A program made the translations under genes and the position numbers. A model generated the notes under the pieces. It did not search any database. It saw only the letters and a program-made list of their open reading frames with translations, and was not told the DNA's origin. DNA of 64,000 nt. Source: Hysterium pulicare CBS 123377 (taxonomy: Eukaryota > Ascomycota > Dothideomycetes > Hysteriales > Hysteriaceae). The DNA is taken from assembly GCA_000467715.1 (NCBI GenBank), contig AJFK01000113.1, positions 1 through 64,000 on the forward strand, given 5' to 3'. Shown piece by piece: positions 1 through 10,983 of this stretch; the first letter of the stretch is position 1, and each line of letters begins with the position of its first letter.

Positions 1-1477
1 ATGTATCTAAGACATGTTTTAAGGCGGTAATAATTGATTGAACAAGGTCCTCGGAGTATAATTGTTTCTCATCGCGTCCAGCCGTCATTGTCCTCAGAAG
101 GATCTTTGAGGCCTTCAGCCCATTTTCAGCAACACGGACACGGGAAAGCCACTCCTCGGTATCACTGTCTGCCCAATCACTTCCGATGGTAAGAGACGAG
201 TCTTCAATGGCAGTTACGGAGGTTTCGCAAAGTTTCTGGACTCGAGAGATGTAGTTTACTGAAATAGAGGGGAGCCTGCCAGCAGTTATCACTCTGTGAA
301 GTGCCTTATCGATGCGGCTCTGCATATCTTGCTGTAGGACATTATACTCCAAATCCCCCACAGTGATTGTCGTAAATATATTTGCTGGTCGTTCTTCATC
401 CTCGGCCTGGAAGACGTCTTGGAGGAGAGCGAGCAAATGGCTGACAGCCGCATCGGCTCTCTGTCTCTGATCGGATGTCATAGCCAGAGCCTCGTTATCC
501 GCATCGGTCTCCTCTCGCTTTCTCTTTTTTGAGAGCCCATCCCGTACTTCAAGGTGAGGATACGTTTGATAATCCTCTCTTTGCGACGATGGAGGCAATG
601 CAGGAATTATCACAGTAGCTCCGGAAAATTCTGCTCTAGGTAGTGCGGTTTCGGTAACAGGCTTTACTGAGATAGTTGGCGGAGTGAGTGCGGGTTGAGC
701 TGCGCTCTGAACAACACCTTGTGGACGCACCCCTGGTCGAGTGGATACTTTGGCAGGAGTCTGCTTGCGAGCTTCTTGTTTACTTGGTTTCTGAGGAGAG
801 AATTCTGTCGGACCTGCAAGTTCTAAGTGGATGGATACTACTGGGACGAACTTGGATAACATACGTAGATACGATATGTCGGTACTTCTTAACACCATAG
901 CTGCGAATGGGCTGATTGGCGGGGGTTTTACCAAACCAGTACCAATCATAGAAGATCTTGAACTTTCCGGAGAGGGGTTGGCTAATTGGGCCACGGACTT
1001 GAATTGACTAAAGTCCAAGTTGTCAACGATCAAGGTCTTAAGAGCAAGCAAAGCTGAGGACTCGTACAATTGAGTCAAATCATCTGCGTTCAGCAACCGT
1101 TGTAGGTGTGACAGGGTCTTTTGCAGCCTTTCAGAGGTACCCTGGGTGTTCTTCACTTCGGAGTTGAGAGCGTCGAGCTCCCTTCTCGCAGTACGTCGCT
1201 CGTCTTCGGTAGTGAAGATGGCGGAAGAGGTTGGAGGACCGGCCGAAGGAAAAGGAATGATATCTTGATATTCATTTACGATTAGATCAGGGTACAAGTC
1301 TTGGATACTGAAGAAAAGGCCAGGACGAAGTGAGGTCGAATTCACAATGAGCTTACCTGGGGAGAAGGGTACTATGGAGCTCAAGGGTGAGTACTGTAGA
1401 GCCTCATCCACCGTTGGCGGGCGGAACGGTAAAGCACCTCCATTACTGGTATGCCAGTTGTTGTCCGTGGGATTCAT
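1..1477 (-). CDS. SCC2: Sister chromatid cohesion loader Scc2/Mis4/NIPBL, N-terminal part (partial)
   Basis: Reading the minus strand from an ATG at 1477 gives one uninterrupted frame of about 492 codons that runs off the window start, so the C-terminal HEAT-repeat bulk is missing. The N-terminus carries a PPTVDEALQYSPLSSIVPF-type stretch that I recall from fungal Scc2/Mis4. A basic SKKRKREE patch looks like a nuclear signal. The last residues visible (KASKILLRTMTAGRDEK and following) match the NIPBL segment before its helical repeats. The family loads cohesin onto chromatin together with Scc4, which binds the N-terminal region seen here. An apparent GT-AG intron near 1355 is not needed because the frame reads straight through it. 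Family assignment is from remembered motifs; fairly sure. Confidence 0.75.
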   Translation of the reverse strand, partial: MNPTDNNWHTSNGGALPFRPPTVDEALQYSPLSSIVPFSPGKLIVNSTSLRPGLFFSIQDLYPDLIVNEYQDIIPFPSAGPPTSSAIFTTEDERRTARRELDALNSEVKNTQGTSERLQKTLSHLQRLLNADDLTQLYESSALLALKTLIVDNLDFSQFKSVAQLANPSPESSRSSMIGTGLVKPPPISPFAAMVLRSTDISYLRMLSKFVPVVSIHLELAGPTEFSPQKPSKQEARKQTPAKVSTRPGVRPQGVVQSAAQPALTPPTISVKPVTETALPRAEFSGATVIIPALPPSSQREDYQTYPHLEVRDGLSKKRKREETDADNEALAMTSDQRQRADAAVSHLLALLQDVFQAEDEERPANIFTTITVGDLEYNVLQQDMQSRIDKALHRVITAGRLPSISVNYISRVQKLCETSVTAIEDSSLTIGSDWADSDTEEWLSRVRVAENGLKASKILLRTMTAGRDEKQLYSEDLVQSIITALKHVLDT

Positions 1478-1908
1478 TCAGTATTATTTATAAGAGTGAG
1501 GACCACGAGGGCCAATGGGTGTCTTGGTAGGTAGACAAAGAGACCATGGGAGAAGGGTGACAAAGTGCCGAATATGGAGGGCGGCGGTGAGAGGGCTAGG
1601 CAGATATGAGGGTACACAATTACTATAACATTGGCGACAACGTTTTCAAGCTTTACAGTGAAATAGGGGGAGTGGAGAATGAGAGACAGCGAGCTGTTTG
1701 CTCTCTTGCATTTGCGGCGGCGGAGCTTCGTTAATCAGTCACGTGTCGGTATTTTGACGCCACTTACCGCTTTCAGCCTTGCACAATTTCGACTAGCGCG
1801 CGGAACTTCTTGGTGCTGTGGTGATTTGTTGCACCGGATTCAGACATTTGTCACTTTTCTACCCGTCCCTGTCACGTCAAACACAACTTCGTGGTGAAGT
1901 CTTCAAAT
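1478..1908. promoter_or_regulatory. Divergent intergenic region SCC2 / RPA12
   Basis: About 430 bp separate the two divergent start codons and must contain both promoters. I see no other gene. Short open frames here are not protein-like. Confidence 0.5.
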
Positions 1909-2417
1909 ATGGCTGCTATAGGATCTTTGGTTTTTTGCACCGACTGCGGCAATCTCCTGGAAAGCAGCTCTGGCAAGGAGAACGCCATCCTGATCTGTGA
2001 TGTCTGCGGCGCTAAGTGCAAAGGTGAGCACAGAGTTGACTTCACCTGCTCTACTTACCTGCATATGAGGTGAAGGGCCTTCTGAAACTAGGAAGTAGCT
2101 AATTGGCCAACTAGATACCTCATCTAAGGTCGTGGTCACCCGCTCTAAGCCCAGTGCATTCCCGTCGGCTCTTCGCGCAAAGAGGTCGGAGGTCCAAACA
2201 ATCACTGAGGCGGACATTCAAACGGACGCTGTCATTAAGCAGACCTGTGAGAAGTGCGGCAGAGAAGAAGTCCGATATTACACTCAGCAGTTGCGAAGCG
2301 CAGACGAAGGCACTACAGTCTTCTATACTTGCGAATGTGGTCACAAGTAAGACCCTAATATATTCAAGCATGAATATTGCTAATTTAGTTATGCAAAGGT
2401 GGAACACGAACAACTGA
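1909..2417 (+). CDS. RPA12: DNA-directed RNA polymerase I subunit RPA12
   Basis: Three exons: 1909-2023, 2115-2346 and 2399-2417, giving 121 aa, a normal length for this subunit. The N-terminal zinc ribbon has CTDCG and CDVCG cysteine pairs (about residues 10-35). The C-terminal TFIIS-like ribbon has CEKCGREE, the diagnostic QLRSADEGTTVFYTC stretch and CECGHKWNTNN. The acidic D-E pair in RSADEG is the loop that enters the polymerase active site and supports RNA cleavage. Splicing was set by phase: intron 1 ends at CTAG before 2115 rather than at the later AAG, which breaks the frame. Intron 2 ends at AAAG/GTGG, which restores the conserved KWNTNN end. Confidence 0.92.
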
Positions 2418-2528
2418 TGTCCGTTTCCGTGCCATAATCTAAACTCCCGAAAATATGTTGCTATGCAGACCGCTCAACGCCTGTTCTACCGAGCGCCACC
2501 AATAATGCAATGAACCGCGTCCAATTTC

Positions 2529-3598
2529 TCAGACTTGAATTGGCTGTCCGGCTTCTGGTACAATGGCGTATTCCATCTCTCCGTTTCTCTCGAATTCTGC
2601 CATATCCAGCGCAACGATGACACTATCCCTCACGACCTGCTCGGGGTCGTTCAAAAATCTTTTCAAGATGTTCTCAACACCTTCTTCATCGCCCAAACTT
2701 CCTAAGGCTTCTGCGGCCTCATGTCGAACCATGCTTGCTTCCTCTATATTACTCAAGGTTTCTACCAGGCTAGGTATAGATGCCGGGTGTGACAGCTGGC
2801 CAAAGACAAAGGCAATTTCGTGACGGAAAAGGGCAGAAGCGTCGGTGAAGCCTCGGGCGAGTGCATGGACGGCTGGGACTGCAGTTGGGAGATCGGGAGG
2901 AGATGAGAGGTCCCGTAGCGCAAACATGGCCCTGTAGCGCTGGAAGAGTGGCAATGATGTGTCTAGCAGAGTTTTTTCTAGTTCAGGTATTGATGGTTTC
3001 TGCGTTGCTTGTGGCAAAGGAGGTGCAGGGTCAATAGACGCGAAATCACTGTGCAAGATTAACCACCGCCGATTACATATTTCGTAGTAATGTCGACGTA
3101 CCTTTGTTTCAGGCGTTCCTGTTTTCGTTGCAGCCCATGCTCCCACTCGATCCTATCCACAGCGATGTCACAAGTTTCTCTTACGACTTCGACCTCTTGC
3201 CCATCATCTCTGAGGCCCTTTAACAACTCCAAACTACCTTGGTCTCCAAGCGCACCTAGTGCCTCAGCAGCTTCATGCCTACACATTGTATCTTCTTCCT
3301 TGTCTTGCAGCACACCCATCAAGTAAGGTACCGCAGCATCGTTGCGCGATTGGCCCAGACAATAAGCCAATTCGTGCTTCAGCAGGGCGGACGGTGATTT
3401 GAATGCGGCAGCAATGGCATGGACCGCAGGGATCGTCTGAGAAGTAGGTGGGTGTAGAGATGCGAGATGCTTGAGGGAGAAGAGCGCGCGGAAGCGCCTT
3501 GCGAGGGGCTCCCCCTCAGAGGTCAGAATTTTGCGGAGCGACAGGACCTGAGCATCGGAGTTTGCGGTTTGGATATCTTGGGTTGCAGATGGCGCCAT
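2529..3598 (-). CDS. LIA1: Deoxyhypusine hydroxylase (HEAT-repeat di-iron enzyme)
   Basis: Two exons on the minus strand (3102-3598 and 2529-3048, intron 3049-3101) give 338 aa. The protein is made of E-Z/HEAT-like repeats in two halves. Four His-Glu pairs that bind the di-iron centre are visible: LLKHELAY and [10 protein letters not shown] in the first half, FRHEIAF and [10 protein letters not shown] in the second. This is the DOHH arrangement. The enzyme hydroxylates deoxyhypusine on eIF5A, the last step in making hypusine. It ends about 110 bp from the RPA12 stop in a convergent arrangement and is divergent from the gene at 3993. Confidence 0.93.
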
Positions 3599-3992
3599 TC
3601 CGCTCGCAATGTTCTCGGTAAGGTCGCAAGTCTGCAGCTCGTGGACTTTTCAAAGGAACTTTACTTACCTAACTTCACTAGGCATTTGGCGGGGTACAGC
3701 GCTGCAATTACTTACTTAGCGCCAGGGCGTCAACGCCTGTCACGTGCTTCATGGTGAACCCTGAAACGCCCAGCCACGCATCCAACCACCCTCCAAGGCC
3801 GCATTCATTCAATGAATGAATGAATTCCCTGGACAATAGGAATCATGTGAACAACACAAACCCATTGTTGGCCTCAACACCTTATCACGACGCACACTCT
3901 ACAATACAACAACTGCCACCGTTACGTCTGAACCTTTGGAGCTGCCTTCGGACCTGAGCTAGCTTCTGACTCGATACGACACGACCGCAACA
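3599..3992. promoter_or_regulatory. Divergent intergenic region with a GAAT/ATTC palindrome
   Basis: A 394-bp divergent promoter region. At 3802-3824 there is an inverted repeat of the ATTC/GAAT type (cattcattc then aatgaatgaatg), a short perfect stem. No gene seen. Confidence 0.5.
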
Positions 3993-5310
3993 ATGGCACT
4001 TCTTCGCGACCTTTCTGACCGCTTCTGGAGCTATGTCTCTCCTCGGAAGACGCAGCAAAGACGCGACAAGCCCTTCAAAATTCCCCCAACGCCACATAAA
4101 CCTGGCATGAAGGTCCATCCTCGTTCAATGAGCCCAGCGACTCGAGTCAACAACTGGAAAGTCGGAAGCGCCTATCCCAAAACCCCCAGCGCCGGCGGTT
4201 CCATCTCAAAAAACGTCGATAACCTCTACCTCCAAACGCCCAGTGCCTCAGCCTCGGGGGCTCCGAGCGACCTCTCTCCAAACGCTTTAGAGCGCCCGTA
4301 CACCGACTTTGAGGGTGAAACCCTTATTGATGACCTCATCGAGGAGCTCTCCGATGAAGATGCATTTGATGCGAACGAAGAGACAATAGTTGTGGACGAA
4401 TCGCAATATGAGCAGAAGGACATCGATCCAGAAGCCGAACAAAAGAGGCGTGCATCACAAGCCAAGGACCTCCGCGCGGCAGGCTGGAGTGAAGATGCTA
4501 TCTTCCTTTTCCAAAAATTGGGTATGCGAGGCTTTGAGCCCTTGATGCCTCACGACTGGAATTACGACTTTCCAATGATGCCTCCTATGATGTTCACCAA
4601 AGACAAAGGCCGCGCGTTCATCAAGCCTACCTATGCGCCTAATTATCATGGTATGTGAGAGATATTCCCTTCAAGAACGCAGGAAGCTAACCTCTACAGC
4701 CCAGAAGGCCCTTAAGACACTGCTCGAACTGGGAGCACGGGTCCGCGATGCGATAATCACAGAAGCGAAAGTGCGCACAACGGAGGAGCGCGTCAAACGA
4801 GGAATTATGGACTACAATAAATGGGCAGTCAGAGATGGCGGAGTCAATCATTCATGGAACCTGCCTCTGTTCGATGTCGTGGCAGGCAACAAAGGCACTT
4901 CAACATCGGCCTTGCAAGACCGTATGCTCAAAAAACTTGGAAAGCTTGCGCAGCGTTGGCGGGAGGCATTCCGTGTGAGGCCAAGTGTAGAGCAACTGGT
5001 CGAGGAGCCTGAAGAAGAAGGTGCACCTTCTATCGAACCACCAAGCGAAGAAGAATTGTCCCACGATCTTCCAACTCTTTACGGGGTTATTATTAGTCAC
5101 ACTGTGTATGGCTTTGTCAGCTATGATATTCTGGCTAGGACGCCATCTCTTCGCACGGTTGCCATCTTCGACTTCGGACAGGCCGACTACGATGTCTGGA
5201 ATAGTCTTGCAATTGCGATCTTCGTCATTCATTGTCGCAACAGAATGATGGTCCTCAAAGACGACCTCCCGGAGTATCCTAGTTCTGAGTCCAGCGACCC
5301 GGATCTCTAG
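3993..5310 (+). CDS. Conserved fungal protein of unknown function
   Basis: Two exons (3993-4650, 4700-5310) give 422 aa; the intron has a GTATGT donor and a CTACAG acceptor. The first 100 residues are basic and rich in Pro/Ser/Thr (repeated TPSA motifs), probably disordered. An acidic stretch follows (residues about 110-145, IEELSDEDAFD). The rest is a compact helical region with GWSEDAIFLFQKLGMRG, HDWNYDFPMMPPMMF and, towards the end, LPTLYGVIISHTVYGF and a final aliphatic segment (SLAIAIFVIHCRNRMM). I do not recognise a named domain. The architecture resembles uncharacterised Pezizomycotina proteins, and no function should be assigned. Confidence 0.7.
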
Positions 5311-6106
5311 ATACTTGGGCGGGAAGCGTATGCGGTCCGACGTGGAGTTGAAAGGTGACTAATGACACGGGATGAATAACGACGTTTGGATTTTGGTGTT
5401 CGGTGTATTCATATACCCCATTGGCTCATTGGCTAATTGGACTGGACACGTTGGACAATCTCTCCTACAGCTGTGCTCCTTTCTGATGGTGTTTCATGCG
5501 AGGCTTTCCTTTCGTATTTTCTGCACGGGATATAATGGATAACAAGCAGATACCCAACCGAATGCTTTGCGATGAGGGTTAGGATCAGGATCTGGGTTTG
5601 GGTCAGGGACTGAGTACGTATTATGGTATTCAGCAATTGAGTAGTTGTAGCTTCTCTGCATCACATACAAATTCAGCGAGGTCGAGAGTTTCTAGCACAA
5701 ATACTGTGAATTCGTGTGCGGTATGGAAGGGGGTCACTTATGAGTAGCTTACAGTACGTACAGTAAAAAGTAAGTGGTACCTGGCCCAGTACTTAACAAG
5801 CGGCGTCATCCAACTTTCACTCCATCCAACAGAGCCTCTCATTTGGGGCGCCGACCACCCACCTAAGTCAAGATCTTTTTGACATCTGTGTTGGCCTCCG
5901 CGGGAGCTAATATTCCCCGGTAGATTTCATTATGTATCGACAATGGTTCCAGTCCCGGAAGTCTGGTGAAGCCTTAACGATCGATCGACGTCATGACCTA
6001 CGTAGAGATATTTTCCGCCTTCTTAAATGCATATAAGTCTTTACGATGCCACTTTCATCCCGCATTCTGCATTCTGATTCACATCAGTGTCACTCATCTC
6101 TTCTCA
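5311..6106. other. Intergenic, nothing recognised
   Basis: About 800 bp between the unknown gene and the SNG1-family gene. It holds presumably a 3' UTR and a promoter. I see no further gene, RNA or repeat. Confidence 0.4.
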
Positions 6107-7892
6107 ATGTTACGACGAATGCTCCGCCGCAACGATGTTAGCCGTGCCAGCTCAAATACACATATTTCCGAGGAACAGCGCGTTAATAATGCCGAGAAAG
6201 GCACGTCGCATGAAGAGGGACCTCCGAAGCCAGTAGGCTTCTGGTCGCCATCTCTTAAGCATGTGAGTCACGCGCCGGCAAGAAAAGCTCGCTGCAGGCG
6301 AAAGGGAGTCGCTCCCTGAGATTAAGAAAGAATGCTATTAATTCCTTCTTTAGGTGAGGAAGAGAGCGATTGCGAAATGGATCACTACCAGTGAGTTATA
6401 GTCGAGAAGAAGGTTCCGCCAAACAAAGGCTAAGGAGTTGGATAGCTGCTTTTCTTATGATCTTTATTCTTGCTGTGCTATCGATCTGTAAGTTTGTTGA
6501 AGTGGGTAAGTACGGAACTCTGCTAATGAAGCTAGATTGGGGCGTGTTCTTCCACGTTGACAGTAACCTATCATCGTTGGTGGTGTATATCGTCGATTTC
6601 GATGGTATCGCACCCTATACTGCGCATAAACCCTTTGTGGGGCCAGCCATTGTCCGAGTAGGAAACCAGATGGTCAACTCTGGGAAATCGCACCTCGGAT
6701 ATGAGTCAATCCCGCCATCTGACTTCAACAATGACCCACTCCATGTTCGTCAAGCAATATACGACTGGGACGCATGGGCGGCAATCATTATAAACCCCAA
6801 TGCAACAGCGATGCTCTATTCTGCTATTGAGAGTGGCAATTCCTCTTTTGATCCTCTCGGGATTTGTCAGCTAGTATATCAAGACGCCCGCGATGACACA
6901 AATTGGTACAACTTCATACTTCCACAGATTATTATGTTTCAAAGAGAGGCGATTAGTACGGTAGGAAAAATGTGGGCAAGTATAATATTGCAGAAGTTAC
7001 ATGATGCTTCAAATTCTACCACGTTGGTGAACATGCAACGAGTACCACAGGCCATTAGTCCAGCAATTGGGTTTTCCGAATTCAGTATTCGACCTTTCTA
7101 CCCCTATACCTCGATCCCAGCCGTCAGCATCGGACTTATCTGTAAGTATACAGGTCTAATTTTTCGACGACAAGGCTAATGTTTTATTCAGACCTCATAA
7201 TCATTTCCTTCTTTTCCTTCTCCTTCTACCTCCCAATCCACGTCCAATTCCTCAATCCGAAAGGCCATCCGCCCCTCAAGTTCTACCAACTAATCATCTG
7301 GAGATATTCTGCCACCATCTTTGCGTACATCTTTCTCTCGCTCGCATACTCTTTTGTGTCGATGGCTTTCCAGATCAATTTTACGCATACTAATCCCATC
7401 ACTTCCGAAACCCAAACCACAGACATTGCCTACGGTAATCCCATCGCGTACGGACGCGCAACATTCTTAGTCTATTGGATGGTCAATTTCTGGGGTATGG
7501 TGGCATTAGGACTCGCATGTGAGAATATGGCGATGGCTGTTGGTGCACCGTGGATGGGGCTGTGGTTGATTTTTTGGGTCATCACCAACGTGTCGACATC
7601 TTTTTACGATATTGATCTCGAGCCTCGTTTTTATTACTGGGGATATGCGTGGCCACTGCACTCTAGTAAGTGCACGTAACAAGCTCTCCTATCTGCTATT
7701 ATGACTGACTTAGCTTGATCAGTTGTCGAAGCAAGCCGACAAGTCTTGTTCGATTTACATTCCCGCATCGGCCTGGACTTTGGTATCTTAATTGCTTGGG
7801 GGGCAGTAAATACAGTACTTTTCCCCTTCATGTGCATGTTGCAGAGATGGAAAAATGTGAAGGGTGTACATGAGTACTGGCCCATGGATTAG
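6107..7892 (+). CDS. SNG1-family (DUF3533) multi-spanning membrane protein
   Basis: Six exons (6107-6262, 6354-6390, 6446-6487, 6536-7141, 7192-7665, 7723-7892) give 494 aa with consistent phases. A first membrane helix (AFLMIFILAVLSIYWGVFF) is followed by a long non-cytosolic domain with the family's VDSNLSSLVVYIVDFD and VGPAIV segments. Five or so helices follow in the C-terminal half, with WRYSATIFAYIFLSLAYSF, TFLVYWMVNFWGMVALG, GLWLIFWVITNVST and FYDIDLEPRFYYWGYAWP. Yeast Sng1 is a plasma-membrane protein linked to nitrosoguanidine resistance and lipid asymmetry. Substrate here is unknown. The start could lie upstream at 5993 in the same frame; 6107 fits the family better. Confidence 0.85.
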
Positions 7893-8633
7893 GCACGATC
7901 GTACCTTGTAATCAGACATAATTTGATGTAGCTTTGAGACATTACAGCTGCGATTTTTTTCCATATGTACCTGCACGCTTCAGCTGTTCCGCATCCGACT
8001 CATGACTCTGGATTTTACAGAGAGTGGATTTATTCGTGTTCCCATTCAAGTAATGCATTACACCCAAAACGGGTAACTCGGTCCACCTGCCCACCTGGGC
8101 AGTTCAAATTCAATGCATCACGATAAAAATAACATCAACCAGTTCCACGTGCGCTCATCCAGCGGTCTGGACCCAGTGCAGAACAACGCAGGTTGAAATG
8201 CATCCTGCCCTATGAGATCTTCAAGGACGCTGACCGTTACCTAAGCCACTTTGAAAATGGCGCTCAACCTTCAGCCCTCAGTGAGGCTGAATGCATTACC
8301 GACAGGAGAGACGTCTCGTGGCTTGCTGAAAGTTTTCAGCGCTTCGTAAGCAGGTAGAAAGCAAACACACTATTGATCGAAGAAGTATACCTGGTTTGTC
8401 CGAGGACGATTTACTGCGATGTCTCAGCTTCTTCGCAAACGCCGACGCCGAAGGCTCGTAAAAGCCGTGTCGGGACGACCGTCTTCTTCGGATCTACTAT
8501 GGTCTCATAAGGCGAAGAAAGTATTTAAAGGCTCGAGTACGGAGTACTGCCATATCATCTACAAGCTGTATCAAGTCATTATAACAGTCTTATACCGATT
8601 CTCGGAATGGTCTTACTACAATCAGATAAAATT
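7893..8633. other. Intergenic, upstream of the UbiA-type gene
   Basis: About 740 bp without a supported gene. A short open frame at 8419-8688 (arginine-rich N-terminus) is out of frame with the UbiA-type gene after splicing and does not look like a protein. Promoter of the 8634 gene is expected here. Confidence 0.4.
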
Positions 8634-9832
8634 ATGCATACTGATAAAGAAGCTTCCTCCAATGTCTTTTCCAACAGTCATTTTGTGAGCAGTCCAACCC
8701 AATCATTACTGGCGTATTCTAATATATTCTTCAGACTCTCAAACACGTGACCGAGTTTATTCAGACATTGTGGCTATTCACAAAAGCCGACTTCGGAACA
8801 TTCGCTATACCTACAACACTCTTTGCAATTTTTGGTGCCCTCTCTGGGCCAGTACTCACCACAAACCCTACACCAAACGCCCTATCTGTCCTATCCAGGA
8901 CCCCCTCTGCTCTTTTTATCGTCTGGGCGAACCTCCTAATATTCGATATTGCCAACCAACGGCTTCCCGATGCTGTGGCTGAAGACGCACTCAACAAACC
9001 TTCGAGGCCTCTGCCAAGTGGTCGTATCACCATCGAGCAGTCACGACGGCTTCTTCTCATGGGAATTCCCCTGGTCTCAGCATTGAGCTATTACTTTGGA
9101 CCTTGGCAAGAGACACTGTTTCTATTCTCCTCGACATGGATGTACAATGACCTGAAAGGATGTGATGAAGACTTTATCACTCGGAACCTTCTCATCGCGC
9201 TCGGTTATGCCTTATATAGCAGTGCAGCCCTGCGGATAACAATTGGACCGGATCACTCTGTGACTACGAAGGGCTTCTACTGGATCCTACTAATCGGAAT
9301 CGTCATCTTCATCACCGAACACATCTGCGACATTAAAGACGCTGAGGGCGATAAAGTACGTGGTCGTCGATCAGCACCCATTGTCCTAGGAGATCATATG
9401 TGCCGATGGACTGTCGCTATACCGGTCATGTTATGCTCTATCACCTGCCCTCTATTCCTTGGACTTGGTCCACTGAGCTATCTTTTCACTTGCACTTTTG
9501 GCTATGTCATCGCTTTCAGGACTATCAAATACAGGGATCTGGTCAGTGATAGGAAGACGTGGAAGCTCTGGGCCGCCTGGACCTGCTCCCTTTTCATTTT
9601 GCCTTTAGTCAAAGACCCGAGCAGTCTGACGACACTTCTGTCTATAGGGCGAGAGTATTTCTGCCCTGACAATGGCTGTGGCCAATCATTGAATCTGGCT
9701 GCTGTTTCTTCAGTGGTGCTCATCGTGGAGTGCCGTAAGTTATATTGTCAACTCACTGGCATGGCACTCCCTGAGAATGGCACATTATTCGAGGCATCAA
9801 AAGCGTTAGAGGTAAAGAATCCTTTGTTGTAG
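8634..9832 (+). CDS. UbiA-superfamily membrane prenyltransferase / terpene-cyclase-like protein
   Basis: Two exons (8634-8684, 8735-9832) give 382 aa. The first exon of 17 codons joins in phase to TLKHVTEFIQTLWLFTKADF. The large frame alone would have to start at GTG. The protein is strongly hydrophobic with about 7-9 helices. The first Asp-rich motif of UbiA enzymes is replaced by an N-Q...D....ED form (IANQRLPDAVAEDALNKPSR, about residues 89-108) followed by PLPSGRIT. The second motif is intact as DIKDAEGD (about 216-223). This replacement, together with the NKPxRPLPSGR signature, is what I recall of the fungal group that includes the UbiA-type bergamotene cyclase Fma-TC of fumagillin synthesis. 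Whether this one cyclises farnesyl diphosphate or prenylates an acceptor cannot be read from sequence. Confidence 0.8.
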
Positions 9833-10182
9833 TACTTCTTTCCTTCTTCATTTGGCATACTTAGCGTTGCATATCACGGTTGCGTTCCTTTCTACATCAA
9901 AAGCTCTTTTGTTTGGCTTCTTCATTTCAGTACAAATACCACTTTCTATCCCTCCCTGTAATTAAATGAAACAGTTGCCTTGTCTCGAAAACTAAATTGT
10001 GCCAACAATGTCACTTTGCATATCCACTGGAGGAGCATAAAGCTATGTAGTACCCTATAAAGGTTAAATTGCTTTGTAATTTGCCGCAAACTTGATTCAG
10101 ATAACGGATATAGCTTCAGAACCCCGCAGACTATACAGTCGATGACTCTGCTATGTTCATTGCTCTCTTTTACCAACCCATC
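9833..10182. other. Convergent intergenic region
   Basis: About 350 bp between two convergent genes; presumably 3' UTRs. Nothing else seen. Confidence 0.4.
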
Positions 10183-10983
10183 TTATCCTTGGAGAACCTT
10201 TGCCGCCTCTTCCCCAATATATTTTGCCGCTATCAATGCCAACGCTGGGCCTATGCTCACTCTGGCAACGCCGATACTCCTCAACTCGTCTAATGTCAAC
10301 CCTTTCCCACGTCCTGCCCCTTCTACAATCATAATCACATTTAACTTCCCTTCAAAGGCATCCACCAAAGCCTTTACCTCCTCCCTGGTGGTCCCTCCCC
10401 TAGCCGAACCACCCCATACAAAGACATTCGCAGCCCCAGCTTCGAGATAGGCTTTCCCACGTCTGATGGCTTCGGAGAGTGGATGTCCGTGGAGGAGGCA
10501 GTCGGTGCGAGCATTGATGACAAAATCTGGAACACCACTTTCCTGGGCAGTGGTTAGGACACTCTGGATCCTCTTCACGGCCACATCGACGGGGTAAAGC
10601 TCCCCCTCTTTCTTGTTCTCTCTCCCTGCGTCTTCGAGATTGATTCCTACAACACCGAATTCGATCAACTCCTTCACTCCCTTCTCAAGCTCATCGCCAT
10701 ACCCGTCTTGAAAGTCTGCGGTTAGGGGTAGATTATGCTGCTTGGCTACGCTGGCAATTGATTTCACTGCAGATAGGTTGGTTTGGAGGTCAAGTGTGTC
10801 ATCTGTGATGCCTGCTGCTAAAGCTATGGCATAGGATGCTGTTGCTAGTGCTTTGGTTTGAGGTAGAGATGCGACGGCATTTGCGGTTATACCATCGTAA
10901 ACGTTGGTGAAGATGAGAGGGTCGGAGGGTTTGTGGAGAGACTTAAGCCTTTTGGCTAGGTCATTCGCGGTTTGGGAAGACAT
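10183..10983 (-). CDS. Isocitrate lyase / PEP mutase superfamily protein
   Basis: A single exon of 266 aa. The fold's hallmarks are present: FTNVYDGITANAVAS at the N-terminus, the metal-site segment LTADFQDGYGDE (about residue 92), GVVGINLEDAG with its Glu-Asp, INARTDCLL and a C-terminal RVSIGPALALIA strand. The long catalytic loop with the isocitrate lyase KKCGH motif is not present, nor is an obvious PEP mutase EDK..KxNS loop, so the reaction is undecided; carbon-carbon lyase or oxaloacetate hydrolase-like chemistry on a 2-oxo acid is possible. It is convergent with the UbiA-type gene, and a link between the two is only speculation. Confidence 0.8.
   Translation of the reverse strand: MSSQTANDLAKRLKSLHKPSDPLIFTNVYDGITANAVASLPQTKALATASYAIALAAGITDDTLDLQTNLSAVKSIASVAKQHNLPLTADFQDGYGDELEKGVKELIEFGVVGINLEDAGRENKKEGELYPVDVAVKRIQSVLTTAQESGVPDFVINARTDCLLHGHPLSEAIRRGKAYLEAGAANVFVWGGSARGGTTREEVKALVDAFEGKLNVIMIVEGAGRGKGLTLDELRSIGVARVSIGPALALIAAKYIGEEAAKVLQG

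Noticed and set aside
1330-1355. GT-AG intron near the start of SCC2
   Set aside because: Splicing it puts the downstream exon out of frame; reading through is open and protein-like.
3802-3824. GAAT/ATTC palindrome as an operator
   Set aside because: It is short and of a simple-sequence kind; no factor can be named from sequence.
8419-8688. Arg-rich 89-codon frame as first exon of the UbiA-type gene
   Set aside because: Joining its frame to the acceptor at 8734 leads to a stop within five codons; only the shifted frame starting at 8634 joins in phase.
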